64,000 bases of DNA from Lachnobacterium bovis DSM 14045 (GTDB lineage: Bacteria; Bacillota; Clostridia; Lachnospirales; Lachnospiraceae), in NCBI RefSeq assembly GCF_900107245.1, contig NZ_FNPG01000004.1:1-64000 (forward strand). Reading direction: 5' to 3'. Shown one piece after another: positions 62,838 through 64,000 of this stretch. The translations under genes were made by a program, and so were the position numbers. Numbering within the stretch: position 1 is the stretch's first letter; every line of letters starts with the position of its first letter. The notes under the pieces are model-generated. The model did no database searches. It was not told the DNA's origin and saw only the letters and a program-made list of their open reading frames with translations.

Positions 62838-64000
62838 ATGACAATAAATAAATATCAAGGAAAAACAAGGGAAGAGGCGCTTGAAAAAGCAAAAAAAGAA
62901 TTAGGAGAAAATGTTGTTGTTATGAATGAAAAGACAGTTAAATCGAAGGGAATTTTAAGTGCATTTAAAAGTCAGATGATTGAAATAACAGCGGCAGTAG
63001 ATGAGGAAAAGGAGAATTATATTAAGGATATGAAACCATTTAAAAATCAGATGAAAACACATGAGAGTATAGATTTATCAGTAGATGAAGAAATTGAAAT
63101 TCCAATTAAAGAACCTGTTGGAGTTTCCTTCGAAAAAGATACAAATAATTCTTACGATAACGATTTATATCAGAATGGGGTATATTCTAATAATTTGAAT
63201 AGTACATATACAAATAAAGTTTATCGCAATGAATCAGAGAGCGGATTGTTTAAGAATTTTAAAAAAGAAAAAGAGATTGATAAGGATTTTAGTACGCTAA
63301 GAGATGAAGGCGAAGTTAAAGATTTTGTATATAAAAATAGCGAAGCAAAGGAAAAAGTTCAAAAGCCAATATTTGAACAACTAAATGAAAAGGTTGCTCT
63401 TGAAAGCATAAAAAAACCTTCTGTAAGAACCGAAGAACCGGTAAAAAGAATTATTCATGGTAAAAACGAATCATCCGAGATAGATGATCGCTTAGAAAAT
63501 CTTGGGAGCATGTTTGAAAAAAAACTAGGTGGTACTATTGCACAAGAAAAGATGTTTTATAAAGCTCCTACTGCAGAAGAAATTAATTTTGTTAAGATAT
63601 TATATAAGACTTTGTTGAGCAATGAAGTAAGTGAAAAAAACATCAATCAAATTTTGTGTGAGGTAGAAAAATTTATTAGACCAGGAATCAGTTTAGATAC
63701 AATTTTATCTAATGTATATCAGAAATTGATTCTTCGATTAGGTACACCTACTACAATTAAGTGTTCTGGGAAAACACCTAAGGTTGTGTTCTTTATTGGG
63801 CCAACAGGGGTTGGTAAAACAACAACAATTGCAAAAATTGCTTCAAAATATAAGATGGAAAAAAATAAAAAGGTAGCATTTTTGACAGCAGATACATATA
63901 GAATTGCTGCTACAGAACAGTTAAGAGTTTATGCAAATATTCTAGATGCACCGTTATCAATTATTTATTCAGTAGACGAGTTGAATGAAGCTGTCTTGCA
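62838..64000 (+). CDS. flhF: Flagellar SRP-like GTPase FlhF (cut by right edge)
   Basis: The first 387 residues are present. They begin with the B-domain ([32 protein letters not shown]), continue through a long Asn/Lys/Glu-rich linker (about 55-225) and the N-domain (residues 235-305) into the GTPase: [24 protein letters not shown] (G1) and [22 protein letters not shown] (G2). G3-G5 lie beyond 64000. FlhF helps set flagellar number and place. The start overlaps nothing and follows the flhA stop at once. Confidence 0.93.
   Translation, partial: MTINKYQGKTREEALEKAKKELGENVVVMNEKTVKSKGILSAFKSQMIEITAAVDEEKENYIKDMKPFKNQMKTHESIDLSVDEEIEIPIKEPVGVSFEKDTNNSYDNDLYQNGVYSNNLNSTYTNKVYRNESESGLFKNFKKEKEIDKDFSTLRDEGEVKDFVYKNSEAKEKVQKPIFEQLNEKVALESIKKPSVRTEEPVKRIIHGKNESSEIDDRLENLGSMFEKKLGGTIAQEKMFYKAPTAEEINFVKILYKTLLSNEVSEKNINQILCEVEKFIRPGISLDTILSNVYQKLILRLGTPTTIKCSGKTPKVVFFIGPTGVGKTTTIAKIASKYKMEKNKKVAFLTADTYRIAATEQLRVYANILDAPLSIIYSVDELNEAVL

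Overview
The window is AT-rich DNA from a motile, Gram-positive anaerobe of the Clostridia, most likely a Lachnospiraceae member. The support is the low GC content, the hybrid-cluster protein and Feo iron uptake, the order comM-dprA-topA-codY followed directly by a flagellar operon, and the FlhB N-terminus with an LQLFAG motif. The species cannot be fixed from sequence alone.

Bases 1-11000 are an accessory region. It holds the start of an IS21-type istA running off the left edge, a complete group II intron whose maturase is broken by a 4-bp duplication, a secreted GH32-type fructan hydrolase with its own promoter and operator, a frameshifted IS4-type element, the 3' half of a second group II intron lying exactly at the DV/DVI boundary of a scar of the first intron family, a small ankyrin protein, a Crp/Fnr regulator divergent from hcp (hybrid-cluster protein), and an IS110-type element.

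Bases 11000-33400 are mostly core housekeeping genes: feoA-feoA-feoB, an MsmX-type sugar ABC ATPase, a CdaR-type regulator, type IIA topoisomerase genes (parE/parC), a degenerate FolB-FolK-HAD fusion, a CPBP protease, a diguanylate cyclase, gltX, a UvrD-type helicase, a DUF1292 protein, an HD-GYP phosphodiesterase, a GlgX-like protein that has lost its catalytic residues, a DUF5662 protein and an RluA-type pseudouridine synthase.

Bases 33700-64000 carry comM, dprA, topA, codY and then a long flagellar/chemotaxis cluster on the + strand: flgB-flgC-fliE-fliF-fliG-fliH-fliI-fliJ-motE-like-fliK-flgD-(TIGR02530-like)-flgE-motA-motB-fliL-fliM-fliY-cheY-fliO-fliP-fliQ-fliR-flhB-flhA-flhF (flhF is cut by the right edge). 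It encodes the rod, MS-ring, switch, export gate, hook and stator. Two noncoding breaks interrupt it: a hairpin-rich gap after flgE and a structured element between cheY and fliO. The window also encodes a c-di-GMP synthase and a c-di-GMP phosphodiesterase, which could act on motility.

The least ordinary items are two probable pseudoenzymes (FolB-FolK-HAD fusion and the GlgX-like protein), the nested group II intron scar, the structured RNA candidate before fliO, and the hcp promoter with a palindrome centred at -41.5. No tRNA, rRNA or CRISPR array was seen.
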